Source: Sporomusa acidovorans (GTDB lineage Bacteria > Bacillota > Negativicutes > Sporomusales > Sporomusaceae). From it: DNA of 64,000 bases. The position numbers were made by a program, and so were the translations under genes. Below the pieces are notes generated by a model. The model was not told the origin of the DNA. It ran no database searches and saw only the letters and a program-made list of their open reading frames with translations. This document shows, in pieces, positions 1-7,665 of this stretch (position 1 is its first letter; each line of letters starts with the position of its first letter). The stretch lies in contig NZ_FNAM01000027.1 of NCBI RefSeq assembly GCF_900101845.1, forward strand, positions 17,486 through 81,485, given 5' to 3'.

Positions 1-98
1 CGATGCATTTTTCGGGCAAATTGTTCGGCCAGTGCCTGCGTGATACTGCCAGCGAGTTTCAGCCGCCTGATATCGGCCATGGTTTTGATAATGTGCAT
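1..98 (-). CDS. Partial CDS, N-terminus of unrecognised element protein
   Basis: Only the first 32 codons lie in the window. Reading leftwards, the ATG at 98 opens MHIIKTMADIRRLK and stays open to the edge. An AGGAGG sits nine bases upstream (109-114), which decides this start over the ATG at 106, where the spacing would be too short. The peptide has no diagnostic motif. It follows the 355-aa gene in the same direction after a hairpin, so it is probably the next gene of the same mobile module. Function unknown. Confidence 0.55.
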   Translation of the reverse strand, partial: MHIIKTMADIRRLKLAGSITQALAEQFARKMH

Positions 99-120
99 TG
101 TGTCATTCCTCCTGTTTTGA

Positions 121-147
121 AGGCTGACAGGCAAGAAGCCTGCCAGC
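121..147 (-). repeat. Intergenic hairpin
   Basis: The arms GGCTGACAGGC and GCCTGCCAGCC pair over 11 bp with a five-base loop. The single mismatch becomes a G-U pair in the minus-strand RNA. It lies between the 355-aa gene (stop at 187) and the gene starting at 98. There is no clear T-run, so it is more likely an mRNA-processing or regulatory hairpin than a plain terminator. Confidence 0.5.
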
Positions 148-186
148 CAATATTTCAGGAGAATAATATATATTTGTAAGCTCCCT

Positions 187-1254
187 TTATTCCCAATCGT
201 CAGCATCTGCCATTCTCATGCTGGCTTGCTCTTCCTTGCTATAGAGGAAATAAAAGTCTTCCTTGTCGACAAGATCATCCGCTTCTGCCTGGCGCAGCCA
301 TTCCTCGGCTTCTTCAGCATAAACGCTCAACTCGATACCGCGCCGTTTGTAGGGAATCGCCCATGTTTTAGGTAATGCCTCAACTAATGTATAATACAAA
401 ATTCCTCCGTCAATATATCCTTGAATGAATTTTCTAAGGAGTTCTTCCTCAATATTAGCTTCAGAATAAGCACTAATGGAACATATCCAGTTTTCAATGC
501 AACTTACTAATTCGTCGTCGCTGTAGCAGTTGTCGTTCATTTCAATAGTCTGTACCATAAACTCTTCAACCTTATGAGTTTCTTTATTGAAAAAACGATG
601 CACAAAGCCCGGTAGTAAGGCATAGAAGTCTATTGAGCAAACATCCTCATACCAATCTATATCCACTGCCGTATTGTCCAACTGGAATCCAGCCTCATAA
701 GCATACTCATTCACCATTAGCCAAAAAGCATCGACCAGTACGCAAGTTTCACGATTAGAAATAAAGAAACTACTTCCGTATTCATCTAAATCTTCATACG
801 AATAACTCAGGCAATGATATCCGTCCATTTTCCAGTAAAGCTGTATACTTACACCGCTATCAACAATAGCGGTAGGTTTAAGCGGTAACGACACCGCTAC
901 CTTAAGCACATCTTGCCTGGCCGCTGCCGTATCCTTTCCAGCTACATCCCGATATTTGATACCGGCACTCAGGTATAAAATATTGCTTGAATCAATCATA
1001 GCCAACCTGCAATTTTCAAAAGGATTGTGATAATTCATCTTACGACCATTACCTATATAATTTACGATATTCTTTCCATGTAAATAGTTTTCTTGGGCTA
1101 AGGCTTCCACAAACTCTGGGAAATTACGGTAACCTTTCTCATCACCCAAAGTTTTATCAGCATCAACTATTTTATAATAACGATCATCAACCTTTTGATA
1201 CAAGTTATTGAGAAATTCTAAGGTCATTTGCGTATTTGGCTTATTGTTTGTCAT
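187..1254 (-). CDS. Element protein with weak PrimPol/RepB-like motif
   Basis: This 355-aa protein is not firmly recognised. The stretch PTAIVDSGVSIQLYWKMDG resembles the strand of archaeo-eukaryotic primase (PrimPol/RepB-type) domains that usually reads SGxGxHxYW, and it occurs in a gene neighbourhood of replication functions. I see no clear catalytic DxD pair before it, so the domain could be degenerate or only similar in fold. The start is set at ATG 1254, preceded by AAGGGGAT. A longer reading from TTG 1281 has no good ribosome binding site. It is the downstream neighbour of the acidic 209-aa protein and probably co-transcribed with it. Confidence 0.55.
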   Translation of the reverse strand: MTNNKPNTQMTLEFLNNLYQKVDDRYYKIVDADKTLGDEKGYRNFPEFVEALAQENYLHGKNIVNYIGNGRKMNYHNPFENCRLAMIDSSNILYLSAGIKYRDVAGKDTAAARQDVLKVAVSLPLKPTAIVDSGVSIQLYWKMDGYHCLSYSYEDLDEYGSSFFISNRETCVLVDAFWLMVNEYAYEAGFQLDNTAVDIDWYEDVCSIDFYALLPGFVHRFFNKETHKVEEFMVQTIEMNDNCYSDDELVSCIENWICSISAYSEANIEEELLRKFIQGYIDGGILYYTLVEALPKTWAIPYKRRGIELSVYAEEAEEWLRQAEADDLVDKEDFYFLYSKEEQASMRMADADDWE

Positions 1255-1289
1255 GTTTCTATCCCCTTTTATATTATTCAATATGGTAG

Positions 1290-1328
1290 AGGGAAATCAG
1301 GGCGGCGTTATTCCGCCCTCATCGCCCT
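1290..1328. repeat. Inverted repeat of the GAGGGCAATCAGGGC family, copy 1
   Basis: The two 16-bp arms (1290-1305 and 1313-1328) match at 13 positions around a 7-bp spacer. The arms follow the pattern AGGGnnATnAGGGCGG. It sits 36 bp upstream of the 355-aa gene start, in the gap after the 209-aa gene. A closely related repeat precedes the PrimPol-helicase gene and an identical half-site lies near 8709. It is a candidate operator or replication-protein site. Confidence 0.6.
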
Positions 1329-1343
1329 ATACGTACTCCTTGA

Positions 1344-1973
1344 TTAGCTTACTCTTTTAACCCGCTTCACTTCCTCCCAGACACTACCCTGGTCATCGAT
1401 ACGATGGTCAATCTGCACCCTGACCTGTATGCCCTGCAATTCACGGAGATTGATACCTGCCTGGGGTTCGTGACCGAGAATGCCCTTGATAACCGGGTAG
1501 AATCTGCCTTTAGGGCTGAGGCTCATGCTGGCAATGAAGGGAACGGTAACCATTCCGCCAGTAGTTTTAATTTCGAAAGGCAATGTTACCTTAACCCAAT
1601 TCGAGCCATCCTTACCGCTCATTTTCTCGGCGGCGACGGTACCAATCTGCGCCGGGTAGTCTCCCTTACTCAGCCTGGCCTCCCGCTTAATGACCTTAAG
1701 GACCAGCAGGTCATCTTCCTCGGACTCCCAGTCGTCATCGCCAGCATCTGACTCGAACTCGTTGTCCGCTGCGTCAGGTGTATCCTCCGCTTCGAACTCA
1801 TCCCCAAAGGTATCTGCGTTATCGGTGTCGGCATTGTCGCCATAAGTATCCGCAGTCAAATCGAAGTCGGTTTCTTGCTCGAAAGCTTCCTCTTCTTCTC
1901 CCAGCATAGCCTGTAAGGCTTTGTTGCTGGCCAGGTTAGCAGACAGGTTTTTGTTTTTCAGGTTTTTTAGCAT
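1344..1973 (-). CDS. Acidic-N-terminus protein, candidate ssDNA-binding protein
   Basis: This 209-aa protein has a strongly acidic region at residues 25-90, rich in Asp and Glu (repeated DTADT/DNADT-like stretches). A beta-rich C-terminal domain follows (residues 95-209) with WVKVTLPFEI, TVPFIASMSLSP and VRVQIDHRID. The later part resembles OB-fold-like phage and plasmid proteins of the DUF669 kind that act with primases. That is inference from context and strand pattern, not a firm family match. The start ATG 1973 has AGGGAGGAAACC upstream. It is encoded between the PrimPol-helicase gene and the 355-aa gene, all in one direction. Confidence 0.55.
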   Translation of the reverse strand: MLKNLKNKNLSANLASNKALQAMLGEEEEAFEQETDFDLTADTYGDNADTDNADTFGDEFEAEDTPDAADNEFESDAGDDDWESEEDDLLVLKVIKREARLSKGDYPAQIGTVAAEKMSGKDGSNWVKVTLPFEIKTTGGMVTVPFIASMSLSPKGRFYPVIKGILGHEPQAGINLRELQGIQVRVQIDHRIDDQGSVWEEVKRVKRVS

Positions 1974-2024
1974 GATGGTTTCCTCCCTGTATTGGTGTAT
2001 AATGATGGTAGTAGTTTATATATG

Positions 2025-2064
2025 GCACCAGACGGCTGAGCTAAAGCCGCTGGTGCATTTTTTT
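2025..2064 (+). terminator. Strong hairpin with T-run on the + strand
   Basis: The arms GCACCAGACGGCT and AGCCGCTGGTGC form a 12-bp stem with a single bulge, followed on the plus strand by seven T. The neighbouring genes run on the minus strand, so it would block antisense transcription into the 209-aa gene or act as an RNA hairpin between the two cistrons. Confidence 0.45.
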
Positions 2065-2079
2065 AGTCACTAAGAACCG

Positions 2080-4860
2080 CTAGGCGCTGAGCGCTTCGGT
2101 GTCTAAGGCGCTTTTGTACAGATGCAGCAGCCTGGGGCGGCACTCCTTATCCTTGCTGCCGCGTTTCCTGGTTGGGATGGTGCGCTTGGGACAACGCTGA
2201 ACCCTTCCGTCACTGCTTTTCTCGGTATAGATAAGCTTCGCCTCATCCAAATGCTTCCAGAGTATGCGGGGCGATACGGAAATGTTCTGGCTGCGTCCTG
2301 ACAGAAAGCGATTGACAGCACTATAGGTTGCCTCGGGCAGCAGGTAGAAGTATTGCTCATCCTGCCAACCGATGCGCTCGCCAAAGGAGGTACTATAGGG
2401 GTCCTCCTCCATACCTGCCGACAGTGCATCCACGCGTACCTTGCTGGTAACAAACAGTTCCTGCAGAACCTCCAGGAATATTTCGGCGGGACGCTCCTGC
2501 GCAACAAGGGCATTCTGGTCGCCGATAAGATGCGCAAAAACAGTTTCGGCGTCGTTTAAAAGCTGCGCGGCATTTTCAGCGGTGCAAGCCCCTGCATATT
2601 GCATGTACAGGAGCATCCTGTGAAAGCCGATGTACAGCCAAGCTGCTGCCTCGCCCGACCTGCCATGTGCCGCTTTTTCCTGAAAAGCGGCCCTTTTGTC
2701 GATAAACTCGGCATAGAGCATTTCAGGCAAGGCGTCCATCTGCGGCAGGAGCCATTCGATATACCCTCTCATGGCTTGCGCAAGAAGCGGCGCTTCCTGC
2801 TGCGCCTTGGTCAATGCCTTCAGGTCTACTGCGCCCTGCAGCAGTTCCACCCCGAGAAAGTGGGCTACAGAGGATTCGCCGGACGGCAGGTCTTCCCCCG
2901 TTACCAGTGCCATACCCCTGGGCGGAAACTCCTTTTGAAACTTTATGCTGGCAGTCAGCCTGCCCCGCCCAATACGGTCACCGTACATTCTTAATATCCG
3001 CTGGGCGGTTTGGGCCATTTTTTGCGCTTCGTAGCTGGAGGCTTCGGGATGGAAGTCATCAATGAGCAGCAGGGTATCCTTGGTTGCAAACGCCTTTCTT
3101 TCGAGGGCGTTCGCGGTATCTTTAAAGGAGGCAGGCGGACTCTTGAGCCCGAAATCGCCGAAATGCGAAAGAAAGCTCATCCCCAGCGAGGTTTTCCTGG
3201 TGCCAGTGCCGCCAAACAGCCATAATACGAAGGTTGGTTCTATGCCAGCCCTACGCAGAGCTTCGCAGAGAGCGCACAGATATACCAACGCCAGCAGCGG
3301 GATGGTGACTTCCAAGGGGGCCACCATGAGCAGTCTGAGACTTGCTTGCGCGGCTCTCTTCAATTCTTCGACAGCCTGATCGAGGCGATATTTCTCTAGC
3401 CCCCGCTCCAATTCAACCGCAATGTTGTCAGCGCCTATGGAACCGTTTGCGTGCAGGAAGCACCACGTCCCGTCAGGCAGCCTGCGCCAGCCCAGGTGCG
3501 TATAGATATAGTGTGTATCCACCTCTAAGCCCATGTTTTGAATGGCGTCACGGCACAGATCCTGCGTACCGAATCCAGGTTTAATGGACACGCCGAGGCC
3601 CCAGGCTTCGGTTACCCAGCCCATCCGCTTAAACTCAGCGGCTGAAACGTCGACCGGCGCAAGTTTCTTGCCGCCAGCCTGTAGGCCTTCCAGACGGAAG
3701 GTCCGTTCCTGCGAAACGCCGTCATCGCGAATAACTTCTTGCGTGGGCCTGGCCACAAAGTTAGCAATCTTGAATGGATTTTCTTTGCGGTCAAACCCCA
3801 GCAGGTTTCCTCTTGGGTCAAGCGTATAATCGGGATTGTCCTGGAGTGCCGCTACATACGGCGTATAGGCTGGATCATTAGGCGGCAGCGGCTTCTGCAT
3901 GTCTTTAATGAAAGCGCCCGGACTGTTGGTCACTTCGCCGGTTTCATTCTCATTCGCTACATGGAAGCAGCGTTCAACTCCGCCCCGTGTGCAGCCTATC
4001 GTCGTGCACCGTACCATCGGACCGCCAGCATCTCCTGCCTTATCGACAAGTAGGTGGATACGCTGCTCGCTTCTTGCATCATGCTTGGCGCTCAGTCTGG
4101 AAAAGGCAAAGGCCGCTTCGGCATGACCGGCGTTTACAAGCAGGCTTACCCATTGAAACCACGCATCCTCCGAAAGGCCCTCCGCGCTTTGGGTAGTCAA
4201 CGCCTGCGCAAACTTTCCGCAACGCTGCATACGCTCGAACACATCGGCTACATCCGGCTGCGGCTTGGTTTCCGTCTTATCCTTGCGTTTAGCCTCTTTC
4301 ACCTTGCCCGCCATGCGGCTAAGCATCCACTCGGGGGCGTCGGCCAACTCAACATCTTTGGGGGTATGGCCTTTAATCCAGGTGTAAGGCTTGCCGTTCT
4401 GCGAAGGCGGGACTATCGTCTGCTGCCCATCTCCTAGAAAAGCCAGCTCACTATGTTCACCTTCGAGCTTGTCAACCCACTTCGAGGCTTTGCCAATCCC
4501 TTCGGGCAGACGGTAGAGCAGCCTACGCCCCGCTTCACTGCCGGGCGTCTTATACATCCAGGTTGCGGGAATGTCTCCCCCGCTGATTTCCTGGAGACTT
4601 TCCCAAGCCTGCGGCCCGTCAACATCAATGCCTACAATGCCTGAAGCCGCCCCCAGTACTAAACCGATGTTCATATTAGGCCATTTTACCAGCCACTCCT
4701 CGATTTCCTCAGTAGTTGGCACGGCACTACGCTTAGCCCACTCGGAAATGAGCGGCTTCTTGCCTTCACAAGGAATGACTGGCAGCCCCATCTTTTGATA
4801 CCGGAACAGGGACTCTCTGATTTTCTGTGTCTGTGTTTTGTTGTCAAACTGTTCTGGCAA
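2080..4860 (-). CDS. PrimPol-helicase fusion replication protein
   Basis: About 926 aa. Residues 20-190 form a bifunctional primase/polymerase domain: GLPVIPCEGKKP, the DxD in GIVGIDVDGP, and the GDGQQTIVPPSQN strand. A Cys-containing middle (CTTIGCTRGG) leads to a DUF927/superfamily 3-like helicase domain with Walker A GGTGTRKTS and Walker B LLLIDDFH. The C-terminus is basic. Such fusions initiate replication of plasmids, phages and integrative elements. GTG 4869 directly abuts the GGAGG, so the in-frame TTG at 4860, nine bases after it, is the better start. An inverted repeat lies just upstream. The ATPase call is firm; the role in element replication is inferred. Confidence 0.85.
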   Translation of the reverse strand: MPEQFDNKTQTQKIRESLFRYQKMGLPVIPCEGKKPLISEWAKRSAVPTTEEIEEWLVKWPNMNIGLVLGAASGIVGIDVDGPQAWESLQEISGGDIPATWMYKTPGSEAGRRLLYRLPEGIGKASKWVDKLEGEHSELAFLGDGQQTIVPPSQNGKPYTWIKGHTPKDVELADAPEWMLSRMAGKVKEAKRKDKTETKPQPDVADVFERMQRCGKFAQALTTQSAEGLSEDAWFQWVSLLVNAGHAEAAFAFSRLSAKHDARSEQRIHLLVDKAGDAGGPMVRCTTIGCTRGGVERCFHVANENETGEVTNSPGAFIKDMQKPLPPNDPAYTPYVAALQDNPDYTLDPRGNLLGFDRKENPFKIANFVARPTQEVIRDDGVSQERTFRLEGLQAGGKKLAPVDVSAAEFKRMGWVTEAWGLGVSIKPGFGTQDLCRDAIQNMGLEVDTHYIYTHLGWRRLPDGTWCFLHANGSIGADNIAVELERGLEKYRLDQAVEELKRAAQASLRLLMVAPLEVTIPLLALVYLCALCEALRRAGIEPTFVLWLFGGTGTRKTSLGMSFLSHFGDFGLKSPPASFKDTANALERKAFATKDTLLLIDDFHPEASSYEAQKMAQTAQRILRMYGDRIGRGRLTASIKFQKEFPPRGMALVTGEDLPSGESSVAHFLGVELLQGAVDLKALTKAQQEAPLLAQAMRGYIEWLLPQMDALPEMLYAEFIDKRAAFQEKAAHGRSGEAAAWLYIGFHRMLLYMQYAGACTAENAAQLLNDAETVFAHLIGDQNALVAQERPAEIFLEVLQELFVTSKVRVDALSAGMEEDPYSTSFGERIGWQDEQYFYLLPEATYSAVNRFLSGRSQNISVSPRILWKHLDEAKLIYTEKSSDGRVQRCPKRTIPTRKRGSKDKECRPRLLHLYKSALDTEALSA

Positions 4861-4882
4861 AATTCTCACCCTCCATGGTCTT

Positions 4883-4923
4883 GAGGGCTATGCGAGCGGA
4901 TATTTTCCGCCCTGATTGCCCTC
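4883..4923. repeat. Inverted repeat of the GAGGGCAATCAGGGC family, copy 2
   Basis: The 18-bp arms (4883-4900 and 4906-4923) match at 14 positions around a 5-bp spacer. The right arm, read on the minus strand, begins GAGGGCAATCAGGGCGGA. It lies 22 bp upstream of the PrimPol-helicase start, where it could act as an operator or as an mRNA hairpin near the ribosome binding site. Confidence 0.6.
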
Positions 4924-4967
4924 ATATAAATCTAAAGTCTAAAAAACAAACCCTAAAAACAAAACTC

Positions 4968-5504
4968 TTATGCTAAGTTATATGCTGCTGTTTTGACCTG
5001 CTCTTGAATTAGATGTAACCTATCTAGAATTTTTATATCGCTCAAATTATCGCTCTCATGCATTAATCCAGCTAATTCGTCTCCTGCCCATGATAATAAC
5101 TCATAGGAATCCTCAACCTTATCGCAGTAATCATTTAGATAATTTACAAGTACGTCAACTATGATCTTCATGTTTTGACCGTTAACACTATCAATTGCTT
5201 TAATAACTACTCGCAGACTTTCATGTATATCCTCATAGTGACTGTTTTGTGTCACGTCTGAGCTATCACTTGGACTAAAAACCTCATAAACTGGTTGCCC
5301 AAGTACTGTATTAACAGCACTTAGAAATTCGACGTATCCCCAATCCTCTTTCTGCCACCTTGAGGTTCTTAACATTCTCATGACCATACTTGCATTTTTC
5401 TGAGATATCCCTTCAGATAATGCCGCTATGATCTCATCCTCATCCGCCCCCTCTATAAACCTTTCAGCGGCTTTGTAAATTATTGGGTTACCCTCTTGTT
5501 TCAT
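4968..5504 (-). CDS. Hypothetical element protein, 178 aa
   Basis: I do not recognise this protein. It is acidic and predicted to be largely helical, without signal peptide or membrane segment. It opens MKQEGNPIIYKAAERF and has a Ser/Asp-rich linker near residue 80 separating two helical halves. The start ATG 5504 follows a good AAGGAGG. The gene is more AT-rich than the PrimPol gene downstream. It has its own 250-bp upstream gap, so it may be transcribed from there and read through into the replication gene. Confidence 0.6.
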   Translation of the reverse strand: MKQEGNPIIYKAAERFIEGADEDEIIAALSEGISQKNASMVMRMLRTSRWQKEDWGYVEFLSAVNTVLGQPVYEVFSPSDSSDVTQNSHYEDIHESLRVVIKAIDSVNGQNMKIIVDVLVNYLNDYCDKVEDSYELLSWAGDELAGLMHESDNLSDIKILDRLHLIQEQVKTAAYNLA

Positions 5505-5641
5505 GCTAAATCCTCCTTGTTACATCGGTGCTATCATCACCTAATTCCCTGTTACGTGAAGATTACACCTGACTTTGCTATAGTCACTAGGGATGTTCCC
5601 TAAGCGCAGTTTCATTGTACAAAAAATGAAGAATTGCTATC

Positions 5642-5670
5642 GACGACATTCCAAAGCAAGTTTTGTCGTC
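5642..5670. repeat. Hairpin GACGACA/TGTCGTC
   Basis: A 7-bp perfect inverted repeat with a 15-base spacer lies in the gap between the 178-aa and 195-aa genes, about 140 bp upstream of the 178-aa start. It has no T-run. It could be an operator or part of the tandem terminator beside it. Confidence 0.3.
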
Positions 5671-5678
5671 ATTGAAGT

Positions 5679-5712
5679 TAAAAAAAAAGAACCGATAGCA
5701 ATTAGCTATCGG
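5679..5712 (-). terminator. Rho-independent terminator after 195-aa gene
   Basis: An 8-bp perfect stem CCGATAGC/GCTATCGG with a five-base loop is followed on the minus strand by TTC and nine T. It lies about 40 bases after the stop at 5752 and ends that transcript. Confidence 0.8.
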
Positions 5713-5751
5713 CCTTTTCTTCATTCAATTCTCTCTCAAACTCTAGCAATG

Positions 5752-6339
5752 CTAGCTTTGTTTTAATAGTTTCTTCAGTTCCTGGTGTATGGCTCCTGCC
5801 CATTTCAAAACAATTTCCTGCCGCAATTCCTCCATTATTGATATTTGGTGCGGATATGGTAGGTCTCGAATGTTCAATATGGTGGTATTGATTGCCCCAA
5901 ATATTTCCCAGCATGCCGCCCAGAAGCTATATTGTATGTCCTCATCCAGTCCTGCCAGATAATGATGCCAGGTTTCTTCATCCAGCTTATCTTTAGTATA
6001 ATCGGCGACATTGTTGAAGAAGCGGATTACGTCTTCTGGATTTACGTTCTCTCGCTTATCCTCCAAAAGTTTGTCTGTATAATTATCCCTCTGATCTAGT
6101 TCTAGCACGATTGCCTCAAAAATTGATTTATTTCTCTCTTCAATAGAGTAGTGGCTATTTTCATCCTTCCACTCTGCTCCAATTCCGCCGAAGCGATCTA
6201 CTAAAGCAGCAAACCTTCGTTCTAGGTTACGGGTTGCTCCCTTTAATTTTCGATCATTTGCTAAGTGCTTAATTATTGCCGATACAGTAGTTCTACCAGC
6301 AATAGGACGTTTGAAGCTTCTTTCTGTCTTATTAGCCAT
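5752..6339 (-). CDS. Hypothetical element protein, 195 aa
   Basis: I do not recognise this family. The protein opens MANKTERSFKRPIAGRTTVS with a basic N-terminus and then runs as a mainly helical acidic protein containing HHYLAGLDEDIQYSFWAACW near residue 130. No signal peptide or membrane helix is evident. The start ATG 6339 has an excellent AGGAGGTAAACA. It is monocistronic by layout: the parA operon terminator lies upstream and its own terminator downstream. A regulatory or element-maintenance role is possible but unsupported. Confidence 0.6.
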   Translation of the reverse strand: MANKTERSFKRPIAGRTTVSAIIKHLANDRKLKGATRNLERRFAALVDRFGGIGAEWKDENSHYSIEERNKSIFEAIVLELDQRDNYTDKLLEDKRENVNPEDVIRFFNNVADYTKDKLDEETWHHYLAGLDEDIQYSFWAACWEIFGAINTTILNIRDLPYPHQISIMEELRQEIVLKWAGAIHQELKKLLKQS

Positions 6340-6457
6340 TGTTTACCTCCTGAGTAGACATTGTATCCAATAACCACTATTCTACACTAATCATCTTTAC
6401 ATCTAAAGTACAATGAATGCACTTTCATGTTCTTTCTTAAAAACAACAAAAAGACAG

Positions 6458-6500
6458 CCTGAACTCTTGCATTTTGCAAAAGTTCAGGTTCTATCTTTTT
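6458..6500. terminator. Bidirectional terminator after parA-RHH operon
   Basis: Stem CCTGAACTCTTGCA/TGCAAAAGTTCAGG has 13 of 14 pairs with a three-base loop (6458-6488). T-rich tracts follow on both strands (CTTTTTT on plus; CTTTTTG on minus). It lies just past the stop at 6507. Confidence 0.75.
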
Positions 6501-6506
6501 TGGGAA

Positions 6507-6755
6507 TTATATCGCATCCTCGCCAAACTCTTCCCAGAACAGCCTTAATGCGTTATTTATGACTCTAGTCTGGCTATAGCCCCGGCTACGCATAATCTGT
6601 AATTGTACGTAAACATCCCGTTCCAGATAGATCGTAATCCGCTTATGTCGGTCTTCAAATTTTACACTAGACAAAGTACTCTCGGCTGGAATTACAGTAA
6701 ATTGATTGATTTGGTCCAGCTTCTGCTTACTCTCCCACAGCTTATCCATTCCCAT
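6507..6755 (-). CDS. Small ribbon-helix-helix partner of ParA
   Basis: About 82 aa. The C-terminal half, from KRITIYLERDVYVQLQIMRS through GYSQTRVINNALRLFWEEF, has the beta strand plus two helices of a ribbon-helix-helix DNA-binding protein. Small RHH proteins encoded next to ParA usually bind the centromere site and autoregulate the operon (ParG/Omega type). The start is probably ATG 6755, with GGGGAT about six bases upstream; the reading from TTG 6776 is less likely. It overlaps the 3' end of parA, so the two are translationally coupled. Confidence 0.7.
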   Translation of the reverse strand: MGMDKLWESKQKLDQINQFTVIPAESTLSSVKFEDRHKRITIYLERDVYVQLQIMRSRGYSQTRVINNALRLFWEEFGEDAI

Positions 6756-7503
6756 TTGCCATCCCCAGCCTTTCAATGACTTCCTTCGTCAGATGTCGAA
6801 TCTGGCCCAGGACGCGGCTATGCCATGCCAGCTTTCGCACGGGCACTCCCTTGCGTATCGCAGTTGGAATAGCCGAATCGTAGCCAACAGATGCGCGAAA
6901 TACCGAGTTACCAAAGCTATTGTATACCTCTTCAACCATTACTTTAGTCAGCTTGCGGCGGTGGTCAATTTTGTTAACCAGAATGCCGAGGATGTGCAAA
7001 TCCCTGTTCATGACCTTCTGGATATGCGCCAAATCGTCCAGTAGCTGGCCCAGGTTGGCTACGCTGAACGCCTCCGCATCGCTGACAACCACTACCTCGT
7101 CACTGGCCACAAAGCCTGCCAATGCGGATTCGCTTAATGCTGGCGGATGATCAATGATGACAAAATCGACTTCTTCCAATCGTTCATTTCTGAGATAATG
7201 CAGCAGGATTCCCTCGCTGCCGCGAAAGTCGAAATGCACAATATCCCTGCTGCCCGGAATGAGGTACAGGTTCTCACCGACCTCTAAGCAAGCGTTATCC
7301 AAGCTGCATTGCTGGCGAAGCAGGTGAAAGATGCTGCCGCCTTCGTAGTCTCCCTGCACATAGATTTTGCTGAGGTCGCATTGGGAGTCCAGGTCCACCA
7401 TCAGAACCAAATATCCCATCTTCGACAGTTCATAGGTCAAATTAGCCGAAATTACCGTCTTTCCTACGCCGCCCTTGCGGTTGGCTATGCTGATTATTTT
7501 CAT
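6742..7503 (-). CDS. parA: ParA-family partition ATPase
   Basis: A 253-aa P-loop ATPase. It has the deviant Walker A RKGGVGKTV at residues 9-17, DLDSQCDLS as the A' region, and DFVIIDHPPALSES as Walker B. Length and the absence of an N-terminal DNA-binding domain fit the short (type Ib-like) ParA class. Its job would be segregation or stable inheritance of the element, with the downstream RHH protein as DNA-binding partner. The start ATG 7503 follows GGAGGAAGGTCT, which lies within the left edge of a 74-bp palindrome. The family call is firm; the role is inferred. Confidence 0.9.
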   Translation of the reverse strand: MKIISIANRKGGVGKTVISANLTYELSKMGYLVLMVDLDSQCDLSKIYVQGDYEGGSIFHLLRQQCSLDNACLEVGENLYLIPGSRDIVHFDFRGSEGILLHYLRNERLEEVDFVIIDHPPALSESALAGFVASDEVVVVSDAEAFSVANLGQLLDDLAHIQKVMNRDLHILGILVNKIDHRRKLTKVMVEEVYNSFGNSVFRASVGYDSAIPTAIRKGVPVRKLAWHSRVLGQIRHLTKEVIERLGMANGNG

Positions 7504-7510
7504 AGACCTT

Positions 7511-7584
7511 CCTCCAAAAATACAAAAATGTAGACGTAGCCGTAGAGCCTACGGCTACGTCTACTTATTTTTTTGTTTTGGAGG
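7511..7584. promoter_or_regulatory. 74-bp palindrome overlapping the parA RBS
   Basis: A perfect 15-bp stem (7531-7545 with 7549-7563, arms TAGACGTAGCCGTAG) closes on a 3-base loop. It is extended by flanking arms CCTCCAAAA (7511-7519) and TTTTGGAGG (7576-7584) and A/T-rich tracts. On the minus-strand mRNA the outer arm contains the GGAGG of parA, so folding would sequester it. Alternatives are a centromere-like site for ParA-RHH or a bidirectional terminator after the zinc-ribbon gene. Confidence 0.6.
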
Positions 7585-7665
7585 AAAACTAAAAAAGCTC
7601 TATGATTGAAAAAAGAAAAGCAACGTCAAAATTCTTATAAAAAAAGTCAAACTGTACTACTCAAA

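Noticed and set aside
1404..1751. Open frames on the plus strand opposite the 209-aa and PrimPol genes (up to 130 codons)
   Set aside because: They have no ribosome binding sites or family motifs, and their amino-acid content follows from the opposite-strand coding sequence.
5702..5914. Second reading frame across the 3' end of the 195-aa gene, whose tail looks gene-like (LLEFERELNEEKADS)
   Set aside because: It has no ribosome binding site of its own, ends inside the terminator hairpin, and no frameshift signal is visible. I cannot distinguish it from chance.
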